64,000 bases of DNA from Mycobacterium sp. GA-2829 (GCF_001499965.1 NZ_LQIT01000010.1:61875-125874), one strand, 5' to 3'; shown: positions 37,605 through 46,499, numbered from the stretch's first letter. Translations and numbers: made by a program. The notes: generated from the sequence alone by a model not told the origin.

Positions 37605-37735
37605 GCGATTTCCTTTCGTCTCATCGGCTGGAACCGCGACCGCGCGCACGGGTTATCCGAAAGTGACGACCGCCACGGGGATGAATCGGCGCCCCGCCGC
37701 GGGTTCCGGGGAGCGGACACGAGAAAGGGGTCACC

Positions 37736-38494
37736 ATGAGAATCGTCGTCATCGGCGGTACGGGCCGGATCGGATCGAAAGTGGTGGAGGGGCTGATCGA
37801 GCACGGCCACGACGCTGTGGCAGCCGCACCGTCCACCGGCGTCAACGCGTTCACCGGCGAGGGGTTGGCCGATGCGCTGACCGGGGCGCAGGTGGTGGTC
37901 GACGTGACGAACTCGCCGACGTTCGAGGAGGAGGCCGCCAAGGAGTTCTTCGACGTGGCGACCACCAATCTGCTGACGGCGGAGGCCGCGGCCGGGGTAT
38001 CGCACCACGTGGCGCTGTCGGTGGTCGGCACCGAACTGCTGGCCCGGCAAAGTGGCTATTTCCAAGCCAAATTGGCGCAGGAGTCGCTGATCGGTCAGGG
38101 GTCGGTGCCGTACACGATCGTGCGCGCGACGCAGTTCTTCGACTTCCTTCCGGTCATCGCCGACTCCGCCACCGCGGGTGACACCGTCCGGCTGCCCGAT
38201 GCGCTGATTCAGCCGATGGCCGCGGCCGACGTCGCTGAAGCCGTCGCCATCGCCGCGGTCAACGAACCGGTCAACGGGATCACCGAAGTCGGTGGTCCCG
38301 AGGAGTTCCGCCTACCCGAGCTGATCCGCACCGCGTTACGCGCCCGTGGCGACGGCCGCGACGTCGTCGCGGATCCTGCCGCCGGCTACTGGGGCGTCGA
38401 CATCGCCGAGCGCACATTGGTTCCCGGCGTGGGCGCGACGCTGTTCGACACCCGCTTCTCGGATTGGATACTCGAAGCGGCGGCCAAGGGCTGA
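37736..38494 (+). CDS. NmrA/SDR-a5-like NAD(P)-binding protein
   Basis: 252-residue atypical SDR. IGGTGRIGSKVVEGL at the start is the dinucleotide loop, VVDVTNSP follows, and there is no Tyr-x3-Lys active site of the classical type; SGYFQAKLAQE may serve in its place. Such proteins can be reductases or redox sensors. ATG 37736 follows GAAAGGGGTC. It is the first gene of a pair with the nitroreductase at 38503 (8-bp gap). Confidence 0.83.
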   Translation: MRIVVIGGTGRIGSKVVEGLIEHGHDAVAAAPSTGVNAFTGEGLADALTGAQVVVDVTNSPTFEEEAAKEFFDVATTNLLTAEAAAGVSHHVALSVVGTELLARQSGYFQAKLAQESLIGQGSVPYTIVRATQFFDFLPVIADSATAGDTVRLPDALIQPMAAADVAEAVAIAAVNEPVNGITEVGGPEEFRLPELIRTALRARGDGRDVVADPAAGYWGVDIAERTLVPGVGATLFDTRFSDWILEAAAKG

Positions 38495-38502
38495 GGAGCG
38501 CC

Positions 38503-39171
38503 ATGGATGTCTATGAGGCGGTCACCAGTCGTCGCGCAGTACGCGGATTCACCGAAGAACCCGTGCCCAGGGAGACACTGGAACGTGTGCTTGCCGCCGC
38601 GGCGTGGTCGCCCTCCGGATCCAATCTGCAGCCGTGGCGCATCTACGTGGTGACCGGTCAACCGCTGGCGCGGCTGAAGAAGCGTGCTGTCGAGCGGGTA
38701 GCGGCCGGTGATCCCTGGGATGAGCGCGAATTCGAGATGTATCCCGCGGCAATGGAATCGCCCTATCGGGACCGTCGCCACGCCTTCGGTGAACAGCGCT
38801 ACCGCGCCCTGGGAATCGTCCGCGACGACTGGGAGGCCCGGCAGCGCGCGGCGATCGGCAACTGGGACTGCTTCGGCGCACCGGCTGCCCTGTTCTGCTA
38901 CATCGACCGGGGGCTGGGGTTGCCGCAGTGGGCGGACCTCGGCATGTACCTGCAGACGGTGATGTTGCTCCTCCGCGCGGAAGGGCTGCACAGCTGCCCG
39001 CAGATGGCATGGTCGACCACCCGCCATACCGTCGCGGAGGTCGTCGAACCGGATGACGGCTTGATCTTGTTCTGCGGGATGTCCATCGGCTACGAGGATC
39101 CCGCCGTCGGCTACGCCCGCACCGGCCGCGCACCGCTGTCGGAGACGGTCACGTTCGTCGCGGACGCCTAG
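38503..39171 (+). CDS. Nitroreductase family flavoprotein
   Basis: 222-residue FMN enzyme distinct from the one at 31926. SRRAVRGFTEEPVPRE binds the FMN phosphate, AAAWSPSGSNLQPWRIYV follows, and the helix MLLLRAEGLHSCPQMAW contacts the isoalloxazine ring. GMSIGYEDP near the end is typical. ATG 38503 has GAGGAG upstream. The substrate is unknown. It ends 52 bp before the large LuxR-type regulator, which may be a separate transcript. Confidence 0.88.
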   Translation: MDVYEAVTSRRAVRGFTEEPVPRETLERVLAAAAWSPSGSNLQPWRIYVVTGQPLARLKKRAVERVAAGDPWDEREFEMYPAAMESPYRDRRHAFGEQRYRALGIVRDDWEARQRAAIGNWDCFGAPAALFCYIDRGLGLPQWADLGMYLQTVMLLLRAEGLHSCPQMAWSTTRHTVAEVVEPDDGLILFCGMSIGYEDPAVGYARTGRAPLSETVTFVADA

Positions 39172-39197
39172 ACCGCGGCTGGTCGACTCGCTACCAT

Positions 39198-39213
39198 CCA
39201 CTCTGATCAGTGG
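39198..39213. promoter_or_regulatory. Inverted repeat before the LuxR-type regulator gene
   Basis: CCACT and AGTGG flank CTGATC in a 16-bp dyad ending 10 bp before the ATG at 39224. The location fits autoregulation by the LuxR-type protein, but a single copy was seen and the pattern differs from the TetR-regulon palindrome. Confidence 0.35.
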
Positions 39214-39223
39214 ACGGTGTCGT

Positions 39224-42019
39224 ATGGCGAGCCAAGAGCGGGGTCGGCCGTTGCATGGTCGTGCCGCGGAAACCGCCGCACTGCGCGACGTCACGGCGCG
39301 AATGCGCACCGGCCAGTCTCAGGTGTTGGTGCTGCGGGGTGAACCGGGTGCGGGTAAGACCGCGCTCCTCGACTACCTGCTCGACCAGGCCGAGGGCGTG
39401 CGATGTGTGTACGTCTCCGGCGTCGAATCCGATATGGAGTTGGCCTACGCCGGCCTGCACCAGCTGTGCGCGCCGCTGCTCGGACACCTCGACGACCTGC
39501 CGACACCGCAGCGGGATGCGCTGGAGGTCGCATTCGGGCGGGGCACCGGACCCCCGCCCGAACGCTTCCTCGTCGGGCTCGCGGTGTTGAGCCTGCTGTC
39601 GGCCGCCGCGCAGGACCAGCCGCTGCTGTGCGTCGTCGACGACGCCCAGTGGCTGGACCAGGTCTCGGTGCAGACCCTGGGGTTCGTCGCGCGCCGGCTG
39701 ATGGCCGAACCGGTGGCGCTGGTGTTCGCGGCTCGCGTCGAGGGCGCCGAGGTGCTGACCGGACTGCCGGAGTTGCCGGTGCCGGGGCTGTCCGACGCGG
39801 AAGCGCGAATGCTGCTGGACGAGTTGGTGATCGGCGGCCTCGACGCCGCGGTGCGGGACCGGGTGGTGGCCGAGACCCGCGGTAACCCGTTGGCATTGCT
39901 CGAAGTCCCACGCAGCTACTCCGCCGCAGAACTCGCCGGTGGGTTCTGGAACGTGGGGGCCCACGGGTCCGCCGGTCGGATCGAGGAGCGCTACATCCGC
40001 CGCATCATGGCGCTGCCCGTCGACACCCGCAGGCTGCTCCTGCTCGCCGCGGCCGAACCGGTCGGCGACTCCGCGCTGTTCCTGCGTGCCGCAGCGCTTC
40101 TGGGTGTCGCCGTGGACGCGCTGGCGCCGGCCGAGAGCGCCGGGGTCATCGAATTCGGTCCCCGGATGCGCTTCTACCACCCGCTGATGCGATCGGCGGC
40201 CTACCGCGCCGCCGATCGGGCCGACCGCAGGCAGATCCACGCGGCGCTGGCCGCCGCCACCGATGCCCGCGTCGATCCGGACAGACGTGCGTGGCATGCC
40301 GCCAACTCAGTTGCGACGACGGATGATTCGGTGGCCGCCGAACTCGAGGCGTCGGCGAGTCGTGCCCAGAACCGCGGTGGGATCGCCGCCGCGGCCGCCT
40401 TCCTGGAACGTGCCGCGGTCCTGACCGCGGATCCCGAACTGCGCGGTACCCGCGCCCTCGCCGCGGCACAGGCCAAGCGGGACGCCGCGGACATGGCGGC
40501 GGCCTATGATCTGCTGACCATCGCCGAACTGGCGCCACTGTCGGAATTGCAACGCGCCCGCGCCGCACGGCTGCGTGGCCAGATCGCGTTCGCGAGCAGC
40601 CGGGCGGGCGAGGTGGGGGCGCCGCTGGTCGGGGAGACCGCGGCCGTGCTGCTCGACGCCGCCAAGCAGCTGGAGGACGTCGACGGATTCGCGTCTCGGG
40701 AGTGCTATCTGGAGGCATTCGCGGCGCTGATGTACGCCGGTCGGCTCGGACAGCCCGGCGCGCTGCTGGGCGCCGCCGAAGCGGCCCGCTCGGTGATGTC
40801 GCGGACCGCGGAACTGCCGCGGGCAGTGGACCTGTTCTTCCGCGGGATGACCGAACGGATCAGCGGCGGTATCCGGGGCGGCGTCACGCCCATGCGCACC
40901 GCGCTGGACGCGATGTCAAAGCTGGCCTCCACCGAACCCGCCCAACTGCAGCGGTGGCTGGTGCCCGCCTTCCCGATCCTGCAGGAGTCCGCCGCCCACG
41001 AGCTGTGGGACGAGAACCTCGTCGACGCGCTGTCGGCCGCCGTCGTCCAACAGGCCCGCGACAGCGGCGCGCTGGCCGGACTCCCGCAGGCGTTGGTCTA
41101 CCGCGCGGGCGTCCACGTCATGTTCGGTGAGCTGAACACGGCGGCGACACTGATCGCGGAAGCGCATTCGATCACCGCGGCGACCACGCACCGTGGTCCG
41201 GTTCGCTACCACTTCCTGATCATCGCCGCGTGGCGGGGCGCTGCCGCGGAGGCCACCCGGTTGATCGACGAGGCGGCCGCCGACGGGGCTGCGCGTGGCG
41301 AGGGCCGGTTGCTGGGGTTGACCGGGTACGCGGCAGCGGTGCTGTACAACGGGCTGGGACGCTATCAGGAGGCGTTCGCCGCCGCCCACACGGCCTGCGA
41401 GTACGAGGATTTCGGCTTCTACAGCTGGGCCCTGCACGAGCTGGTGGAGTCCGCATCGCACGTCGGTGAACTCGACGCCGCGCAGGACGCGCTCGGACAC
41501 ATCGAGGAACGTGCAGGCGCGAGCGCAACACCGTGGGGCCTCGGGGCGGTGGCGTCGGCGAAGGCGCTGCTCGCCGACGACGACGATGCCGACCGGCTGT
41601 TCACCGAGGCGCTCGACCAGCTCAGCCGTTCACGCGTGGCGGTGCACCGGGCGCGGACACACCTGGGTTACGGCGAATGGTTGCGACGGGCCAACCGGCG
41701 CGGCGACGCCCGCCGCCACCTCAACGAAGCCCACGACATGTTCACCGAGATGGGCGCGCACGCCTTCGCCGAGCGCGCCCGGCGTGAGTTGACCGCGGTC
41801 GGGGAGAAGGTCCGTAAACAGCCTCTGGCCAGCGGAGACCATCTGACCGCACAGGAGGAGCAGATCGCGCGCCTGGCCGCCGACGGCCTGACAAACCCCG
41901 AGATCGGCGCACAGTTGTTCATCAGCGTGCACACCGTCGAATGGCATCTGCGGAAGGTGTTCGTGAAGTTGGGCATCACCTCGCGGCGGCAGTTGCGCAC
42001 CGTTTCGTGGTCTCACTAG
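39224..42019 (+). CDS. Large LuxR-family ATPase transcriptional regulator
   Basis: 931-residue LAL/MalT-type regulator. An N-terminal STAND ATPase has Walker A (GEPGAGKT, about 38-45) and Walker B (LLCVVDDAQWLD, near 140). A long helical repeat region (about 350-840) probably binds ligand or partners. The LuxR helix-turn-helix is at about 870-925 (LTAQEEQIARLAADGLTNPEIG, HTVEWHLRKVFVKLG). It is next to the ECF sigma factor in the same direction, 111 bp apart. What it senses and controls is unknown. Confidence 0.9.
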   Translation: MASQERGRPLHGRAAETAALRDVTARMRTGQSQVLVLRGEPGAGKTALLDYLLDQAEGVRCVYVSGVESDMELAYAGLHQLCAPLLGHLDDLPTPQRDALEVAFGRGTGPPPERFLVGLAVLSLLSAAAQDQPLLCVVDDAQWLDQVSVQTLGFVARRLMAEPVALVFAARVEGAEVLTGLPELPVPGLSDAEARMLLDELVIGGLDAAVRDRVVAETRGNPLALLEVPRSYSAAELAGGFWNVGAHGSAGRIEERYIRRIMALPVDTRRLLLLAAAEPVGDSALFLRAAALLGVAVDALAPAESAGVIEFGPRMRFYHPLMRSAAYRAADRADRRQIHAALAAATDARVDPDRRAWHAANSVATTDDSVAAELEASASRAQNRGGIAAAAAFLERAAVLTADPELRGTRALAAAQAKRDAADMAAAYDLLTIAELAPLSELQRARAARLRGQIAFASSRAGEVGAPLVGETAAVLLDAAKQLEDVDGFASRECYLEAFAALMYAGRLGQPGALLGAAEAARSVMSRTAELPRAVDLFFRGMTERISGGIRGGVTPMRTALDAMSKLASTEPAQLQRWLVPAFPILQESAAHELWDENLVDALSAAVVQQARDSGALAGLPQALVYRAGVHVMFGELNTAATLIAEAHSITAATTHRGPVRYHFLIIAAWRGAAAEATRLIDEAAADGAARGEGRLLGLTGYAAAVLYNGLGRYQEAFAAAHTACEYEDFGFYSWALHELVESASHVGELDAAQDALGHIEERAGASATPWGLGAVASAKALLADDDDADRLFTEALDQLSRSRVAVHRARTHLGYGEWLRRANRRGDARRHLNEAHDMFTEMGAHAFAERARRELTAVGEKVRKQPLASGDHLTAQEEQIARLAADGLTNPEIGAQLFISVHTVEWHLRKVFVKLGITSRRQLRTVSWSH

Positions 42020-42070
42020 GGGCCCACGGACTACGGATTCTCAAGGGTCCCCCAGGGGCCGCGTGAGACC
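42009..42070. repeat. Inverted repeat GGTCTCAC/GTGAGACC spanning the regulator stop codon
   Basis: GGTCTCAC (42009-42016) and GTGAGACC (42063-42070) are exact inverted copies, with a partly complementary GC-rich interior (GGGGCCC and GGGGCC). As RNA this is a long stem near the 3' end of the LuxR-type gene and upstream of the sigma gene. There is no T run, so it is not a classical terminator. Confidence 0.45.
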
Positions 42071-42077
42071 AGTCTTT

Positions 42078-42101
42078 TGTCTAGACAGCCCGGCCGGGCT
42101 G
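42078..42101. promoter_or_regulatory. Two overlapping perfect palindromes upstream of the ECF sigma gene
   Basis: TGTCTAGACA (42078-42087) is a perfect 10-bp palindrome and CAGCCCGGCCGGGCTG (42086-42101) a perfect 16-bp palindrome sharing two bases with it. They lie 30-53 bp before the ATG at 42131. They could be an operator or a leader hairpin. Confidence 0.45.
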
Positions 42102-42130
42102 GGAGGACAATCGACCGGAAGGTATCCCCG

Positions 42131-42724
42131 ATGAAGGTCATCGACCCCGACGATGTCGGAACCGACGCTGAACTGAAAGCCCGCTTCGCCGCAGAGGTCT
42201 GGCCGATGGTCGACGTGCTGTTGCGGGGAGCCCGCCGGCTGACCCACAACGACGCCGATGCCGAGGACCTGCTGCAGGAGACCCTGGTTCGCGCGTACAC
42301 GGGCTTCCGCCACTTCGAGGAGGGCACCAACCTACAGGCGTGGCTCTTCCGGATCCAGTACAACCAGTGGGTCAACGCCTACCGGTGGAAGGAACGCCGC
42401 CCGGCGGAGGTGCTGTCGGCCGCGCTGACCGATCACGACCTGTTGGCCTCCGGCGCGCGATCCGCGGAATCCGAGGTGCTCGACACCCTGCTCGACGACG
42501 ACGTCCGCACCGCGCTCGCGCAACTGTCCGACGGCTTCCGAACGGTGCTGTACTACGCCGACGTCGAGGGCTACACCTACGCCGAGACCGCCGTGCTGAT
42601 GGGCATCCCGGTCGGCACCGTGATGTCGCGGGTGTCCCGCGCCCGTACCCAGTTGCGTCGCGCGCTGGTCGGGAAAAACTGCGCGCGTGGTCGTTTCGCG
42701 TCCGAACTGCCGCAGGCGGCATGA
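42131..42724 (+). CDS. ECF RNA polymerase sigma factor, SigH/SigR-like
   Basis: 197-residue group 4 sigma factor. Region 2 (about 20-90) contains DAEDLLQETLVRAYTGF and LQAWLFRIQYNQWVNAYR. Region 4 (about 130-180) contains LYYADVEGYTYAETAVLMGIPVGTVMSRVSRAR, the -35 reading helix. The wording of both regions is that of SigH/SigR redox-stress factors, which normally precede a zinc anti-sigma gene. Here the coupled downstream gene (ATGA overlap) encodes a cupin instead. ATG 42131 follows GGAAGGTA. Confidence 0.92.
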   Translation: MKVIDPDDVGTDAELKARFAAEVWPMVDVLLRGARRLTHNDADAEDLLQETLVRAYTGFRHFEEGTNLQAWLFRIQYNQWVNAYRWKERRPAEVLSAALTDHDLLASGARSAESEVLDTLLDDDVRTALAQLSDGFRTVLYYADVEGYTYAETAVLMGIPVGTVMSRVSRARTQLRRALVGKNCARGRFASELPQAA

Positions 42725-43137
42725 TGTCCGGCGACGACTGGATGAGTGCGGTCACGGTCGTGCAGAGCGCGCGCCCGCCCGCGATCCCCACGGACGCCGA
42801 GGCGATGACCGTCGTGATCGAATACCCGCCCGGCAGCCACGGCACCCCGCCGCACCGGCACCCGAGCGGGCCGGCGTTCGGCTACATGCTCGAGGGCGAG
42901 ATGCTGTTCGAACTCGAAGGGCAACCGCCGCGGGTGGTCCGGGCGGGAGAGGCGTTCTGGGAACCCGGCGGCGACGTCATCCACTACTCGGACGCCAACA
43001 ACCGCGACGATGTCCGCAGCCGGTTCGTGGTCACGATGTTCTGTGTGCCGGGCCAGCCGATGTTGGTGCTGGTCGACGACGACGAACTCGCCGCGCGTGC
43101 GCACCTGCGGGTCAGCGACGCCTCACCGGCACGTTGA
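42721..43137 (+). CDS. Cupin-domain protein coupled to the sigma factor
   Basis: 138-residue single cupin barrel. The first metal motif contributes HGTPPHRHPSG (three His residues) and the second contributes the late His in GGDVIHYSD, so a metal site is plausible. ATG 42721 overlaps the sigma stop (ATGA). ChrR-type anti-sigma factors also use a cupin, but they carry an N-terminal zinc anti-sigma helix bundle that is missing here. It could be a sensor partner or a small enzyme. It overlaps the convergent SDR by 26 bp. Confidence 0.82.
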   Translation: MMSGDDWMSAVTVVQSARPPAIPTDAEAMTVVIEYPPGSHGTPPHRHPSGPAFGYMLEGEMLFELEGQPPRVVRAGEAFWEPGGDVIHYSDANNRDDVRSRFVVTMFCVPGQPMLVLVDDDELAARAHLRVSDASPAR

Positions 43138-43894
43138 GTCGGCTGTCGGGACCGGGCACTTCTGCGAATTCCATTGCCCAGGGCTGCTTCCCGTGCTGGG
43201 TGACCCAGCAGGTCCCGGTGCTGCCCGCCGGCGACTCGAGCGCCACCAGTACGGCGTCGGCGATGGCGACCGGGTCCATGACGGGAACCCCGATGCGCTC
43301 GACGAGCGGGCGGCGGTCGCCCAGCACCCCGGTCTCGGTGATACCCGGGCAGATCGTGTGCACCGCAATGCCTTCGGCGGCCAGATTCGGGGCGACCGAC
43401 CGCATGAAGCCGACGACGCCGTGTTTGCCGAGTGAGTACACCGGATCGGGGTGCCACGGCATCAGACCGGCGAGCGATGCGGTCGCCAGGATTGCGCGGT
43501 CGGCGTGGGGGAGGGTGCGCATGGTGCGGACGGCGGCGCGTGCCCCGAACACCACACCGTCGAGATTCACCCCGACTGATCGGCGGTACTGGGCCAGGTC
43601 CAACTCGCCGATGTCGCCGGACCAGTCGATGGTGATGCCCGCGTTGAGGAAGACCACGTCGAGCCCGCCCATCGTGGTCACACACGCCGCGAACGCCATC
43701 TCGATCTCATCGGGATCTGTGACGTCACAATGCAATCCGATGCCCCCGATGGCGTCGGCCACCGCCTTCGCCGCAGCACCGTCGATGTCGAGTACACACA
43801 CCCGCATGCCCGCGCCGGCCAACCGGATGGCGGTCGCGCGGCCGATGCCCGAGGCGCCGCCGGTCACCAGGGCGACGCGGTCGGCGAGTCTCAC
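43112..43894 (-). CDS. SDR family oxidoreductase
   Basis: 260-residue classical SDR. TGGASGIGRATAI, CDVTD, NAGITIDW, an Ala-rich catalytic Ser segment (ATASLAG) and YSLGK are present. The ICPGITETGVL stretch follows strand 6. GTG 43894 overlaps the stop of the NTF2-like gene, so this is the second gene of a coupled pair under operator E. The substrate is unknown. Confidence 0.88.
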   Translation of the reverse strand: MRLADRVALVTGGASGIGRATAIRLAGAGMRVCVLDIDGAAAKAVADAIGGIGLHCDVTDPDEIEMAFAACVTTMGGLDVVFLNAGITIDWSGDIGELDLAQYRRSVGVNLDGVVFGARAAVRTMRTLPHADRAILATASLAGLMPWHPDPVYSLGKHGVVGFMRSVAPNLAAEGIAVHTICPGITETGVLGDRRPLVERIGVPVMDPVAIADAVLVALESPAGSTGTCWVTQHGKQPWAMEFAEVPGPDSRLNVPVRRR

Positions 43895-44448
43895 CACCGG
43901 TCGACGGGCTCGCTGTCCAACTTCAGCGGCCGAATGTAGGACGCATCGGTCTTGTCCCACTTGCCCTTGATGAAGCCCTTGACCGCACCGGAGTTCAGCA
44001 CCGACGAGTCGCCGCTGATCATCCACTCGATCGTGCAGCGGCGCAACGCGATCTTCCAGACGCCGTCGCGGCGTTCCAGGCGGTCGATGTAGCGGCCACC
44101 CATCAGCGACACGATCTTGCCGCCCTTGACCCGCATCGCGCCCATCACGTAGCTCTCGGCGTGCGCCTCGTCGCCGTCGATCTCGCAGGTGTGGGTGGTG
44201 ATGTTGTGCAGGTGGTCCTCGAACACCGCGGTGTGTGCCTGATTGGCCCAATCGCCGTACTCGGGGCCGGTTTTGACGGTCGGCCCGTGTTCGTCGATCC
44301 CGTCCTCGAAGTAGACGCTGCCCATCAACTCGGCGTCGTGGCGGTCGTGTCCGCGGGCCTGGTTCATCACACAGTCGAGGATCGCCGTTCTGTCCTCGAG
44401 GTACTGCACGCGCTTGCGAAGTTGTGCGAGCTCGTCGGAGTCGGTCAC
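43891..44448 (-). CDS. NTF2-like/SnoaL-like domain protein
   Basis: 185 residues of a cone-shaped alpha+beta NTF2-like fold: an N-terminal helix (DELAQLRKRVQYLEDRTAILD), then DRHDAELMGSVYFEDG and the WKIALRRCTIEWM strand pair. Family members in catabolic clusters are hydratases, isomerases or dehydratases on ring substrates. GTG 44448 follows AAGGACAG. It is the first gene leftward from operator E and is coupled to the SDR. Confidence 0.85.
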   Translation of the reverse strand: MTDSDELAQLRKRVQYLEDRTAILDCVMNQARGHDRHDAELMGSVYFEDGIDEHGPTVKTGPEYGDWANQAHTAVFEDHLHNITTHTCEIDGDEAHAESYVMGAMRVKGGKIVSLMGGRYIDRLERRDGVWKIALRRCTIEWMISGDSSVLNSGAVKGFIKGKWDKTDASYIRPLKLDSEPVDRW

Positions 44449-44475
44449 GAATCTGTCCTTTCAACACCATCTGCG

Positions 44476-44491
44476 TTGTACGAGTGTATAG
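44476..44491. promoter_or_regulatory. Operator E of the putative TetR regulon
   Basis: TTGTACGAGTGTATAG, the reverse complement of CTATACACTCGTACAA, fits the shared palindrome with one outer mismatch. It lies in the 52-bp gap between the NTF2-like gene (start 44448, minus) and the LLM monooxygenase (start 44501, plus). Confidence 0.72.
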
Positions 44492-44500
44492 CATCGACGC

Positions 44501-45868
44501 ATGACCAAGCGCATGATCTTCACCCTCTTGGTGATGGATTCGATCGGCCACAACTTCCATGGCAGCTGGCGGCATCCGGACGCAGGCAACCGGAAGTACA
44601 AGGGTTTCGACATGTGGGTCGACCTGGCCAAGAAGGCCGAACAGGCCAAGGTCGACGCGTTCTTCTTCACCGATCTCATGGGTGTACAGGGCGAGTACAA
44701 CGGCTCGCGGGACGTCGTCTTCGAGATGGCGATGAACGTCCCGATCGCCGACTGCACCATGCTGATCCCGGCACTGGCGCATCAAACGCAGGATCTGGGG
44801 TTTCTCTACACGAGCTCGGTGATCTCCCACCACCCGTTTGTATTCTCGCGTGCCGCGTCCACTCTCGACCACCTGTCGAACGGACGCATCGGATGGAACA
44901 TCGTCACGTCGGCCAACGAGAAGGCGTTCCGCAATCTCGGTCTGCCGGGCAACCTCTCGCACGACGACCGATACGCGTGGGCCGAGGAGTACGTCGATGT
45001 CACCTACAAGTTGTGGGAGGGTTCGTGGGATGTCGACGCGATCGTGAACGATCCCGCGAAGGGCGTCTACGCGGACCCGTCGAAGGTGCACGACATCAAC
45101 CACCGGGGGCGGCGGTACAGCGTCGAGGGGTTCAACCTGATGGAGCCGTCGCCGCAGCGCACGCCGGTGCTGGCGCAGGCGGGTGGATCGCCGGCGGGGC
45201 TCGACTTCGCCAGCCGGCACGCCGAGTTGATGTTTCTGTCGGCCTACTCATTGGAGACGATCGCACAACAGGTCGGGACCGTGCGGGACCTCGCACGCGC
45301 CAACGGTCGCGAGGACGGCGACATCCTGTTCCTGCAGGGGATGATGTTCGTGATCGGGTCGACCGATGAAGAGGCCTACCGCAAGTGGGGTGAGCTCGAA
45401 GAGTGGCGCAGCCCTGAGGCTCAGACCGCGTACTTCTCCAGCCTGAGCGGGATGGACCTGGGACGCTTCGATCCCGCGACGCCTCTAGAGGACATCATTG
45501 ACGAGATCCCCGGTATCCAAGGCGCATTCCTCGCGGTGATCAATGCGTGGCCCGCCGGGTCGAAGCCGACGGTCAGGGACTTCCTCACGTCGCTGTCGCT
45601 GCCACAGATGGTGGTCGGTGCACCGGAGACGATCGCCGCTCGGCTGCTGGAGTACCAAGGGGCCGGCGTCGACGGCGTGCAGGTGATGAATGCTCTGCTG
45701 CCGAACAGCTACGACGAGTTCTTCGAGCACCTGGTGCCGGTGCTGCAGGACAAGGGCATCATGCAGCGTGAGTACGAGCCGGGCACGTTGCGGGAGAAGC
45801 TGTTCGGGAGGTCGGCGGATGTGTCCCCACGCCACCCCGCGCACGGCTATCGCGGCATGTTCTGCTGA
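44501..45868 (+). CDS. NtaA/DszA-type FMN-dependent monooxygenase
   Basis: 455-residue flavin monooxygenase of the NtaA/SnaA/DszA/SoxA branch of the luciferase-like family, which takes reduced FMN from a separate reductase. WRHPDAGNRKYKGFDMWVDLAKKAEQ, SRAASTLDHLSNGRIGWNIVTS and PVLAQAGGSPAGLDFAS are diagnostic. Relatives hydroxylate or cleave C-N, C-S or ring bonds; the substrate here is unknown. The partner flavin reductase is not in the window. It ends 1 bp from the convergent TetR gene. Confidence 0.92.
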   Translation: MTKRMIFTLLVMDSIGHNFHGSWRHPDAGNRKYKGFDMWVDLAKKAEQAKVDAFFFTDLMGVQGEYNGSRDVVFEMAMNVPIADCTMLIPALAHQTQDLGFLYTSSVISHHPFVFSRAASTLDHLSNGRIGWNIVTSANEKAFRNLGLPGNLSHDDRYAWAEEYVDVTYKLWEGSWDVDAIVNDPAKGVYADPSKVHDINHRGRRYSVEGFNLMEPSPQRTPVLAQAGGSPAGLDFASRHAELMFLSAYSLETIAQQVGTVRDLARANGREDGDILFLQGMMFVIGSTDEEAYRKWGELEEWRSPEAQTAYFSSLSGMDLGRFDPATPLEDIIDEIPGIQGAFLAVINAWPAGSKPTVRDFLTSLSLPQMVVGAPETIAARLLEYQGAGVDGVQVMNALLPNSYDEFFEHLVPVLQDKGIMQREYEPGTLREKLFGRSADVSPRHPAHGYRGMFC

Positions 45869-45869
45869 T

Positions 45870-46499
45870 TCAGCGGGAACGCTTGCGGGCAGCTGATTTC
45901 CGCTTGGGCGCGGGCGGTTCGATCGCGTCGAGGTAGCGCTCGAACGCCTCGGTGAGCTCGGCGTGCGCCATGTCCACGCCGACGCCCTTCTCGAGGTTGA
46001 GAAACTTCGGCAGGCTCGAGATCAGCAGTTGCAGTGCGGGCAGGGACAGGTCGCCCCAGGGGCGGGCGTCTTCGCCGAATTTCGCGGTGAGCGCCTTCAG
46101 TTGGAGTGTGCGCACACTCTCGGTCACCGCGGCGATCTCCGTGCGGATGGACTTGCGGTGGTTGCCGAGTGCCATGAACTCGGTCATCATCGCACCGGTC
46201 GCCTCGTCCCAGCTGTACTCCCACAGGGCGCGCAGGGGGTCCTCGGCGCGCTTTTCGAGGACTTTGTTGAGGTAGTCGAGGTTGCGTTCCGAGTACCTGC
46301 GGATCGCGGCGATGAAGATGTCGTCGAGGCTCGGGAAGTAGTACTGCACGAGGCTGGGGGTGACGCCGGCCTTGGCGGCCAGCGCGCGGTAGGTGACGCT
46401 CGCATAGCCCTCTTCGAGCATCATCTTCTCGACCCAGTCGAGCAGCGTGTCGCGGGTCTTGGAGGTTTCGGCGCCGACGCGCCGCGACGAGGTCGCCAT
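45870..46499 (-). CDS. TetR family regulator, candidate controller of the catabolic regulon
   Basis: 209-residue TetR-type repressor. The helix-turn-helix is at about 33-57 (SVTYRALAAKAGVTPSLVQYYFPSLDD) and a helical ligand domain follows, ending in a basic tail (PKRKSAARKRSR). ATG 46499 was chosen because the N-terminus then matches family length. Operator F lies 28 bp upstream, consistent with autoregulation. It is the only regulator in 25-46.5 kb whose own promoter carries the shared palindrome. The ligand is unknown. Confidence 0.88.
   Translation of the reverse strand: MATSSRRVGAETSKTRDTLLDWVEKMMLEEGYASVTYRALAAKAGVTPSLVQYYFPSLDDIFIAAIRRYSERNLDYLNKVLEKRAEDPLRALWEYSWDEATGAMMTEFMALGNHRKSIRTEIAAVTESVRTLQLKALTAKFGEDARPWGDLSLPALQLLISSLPKFLNLEKGVGVDMAHAELTEAFERYLDAIEPPAPKRKSAARKRSR

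Noticed and set aside
43112..45220. Treating the 702-codon minus-strand frame as one long protein
   Set aside because: Only the last 260 codons form an SDR. The upstream part overlaps the NTF2-like gene in another frame and the LLM monooxygenase on the other strand.
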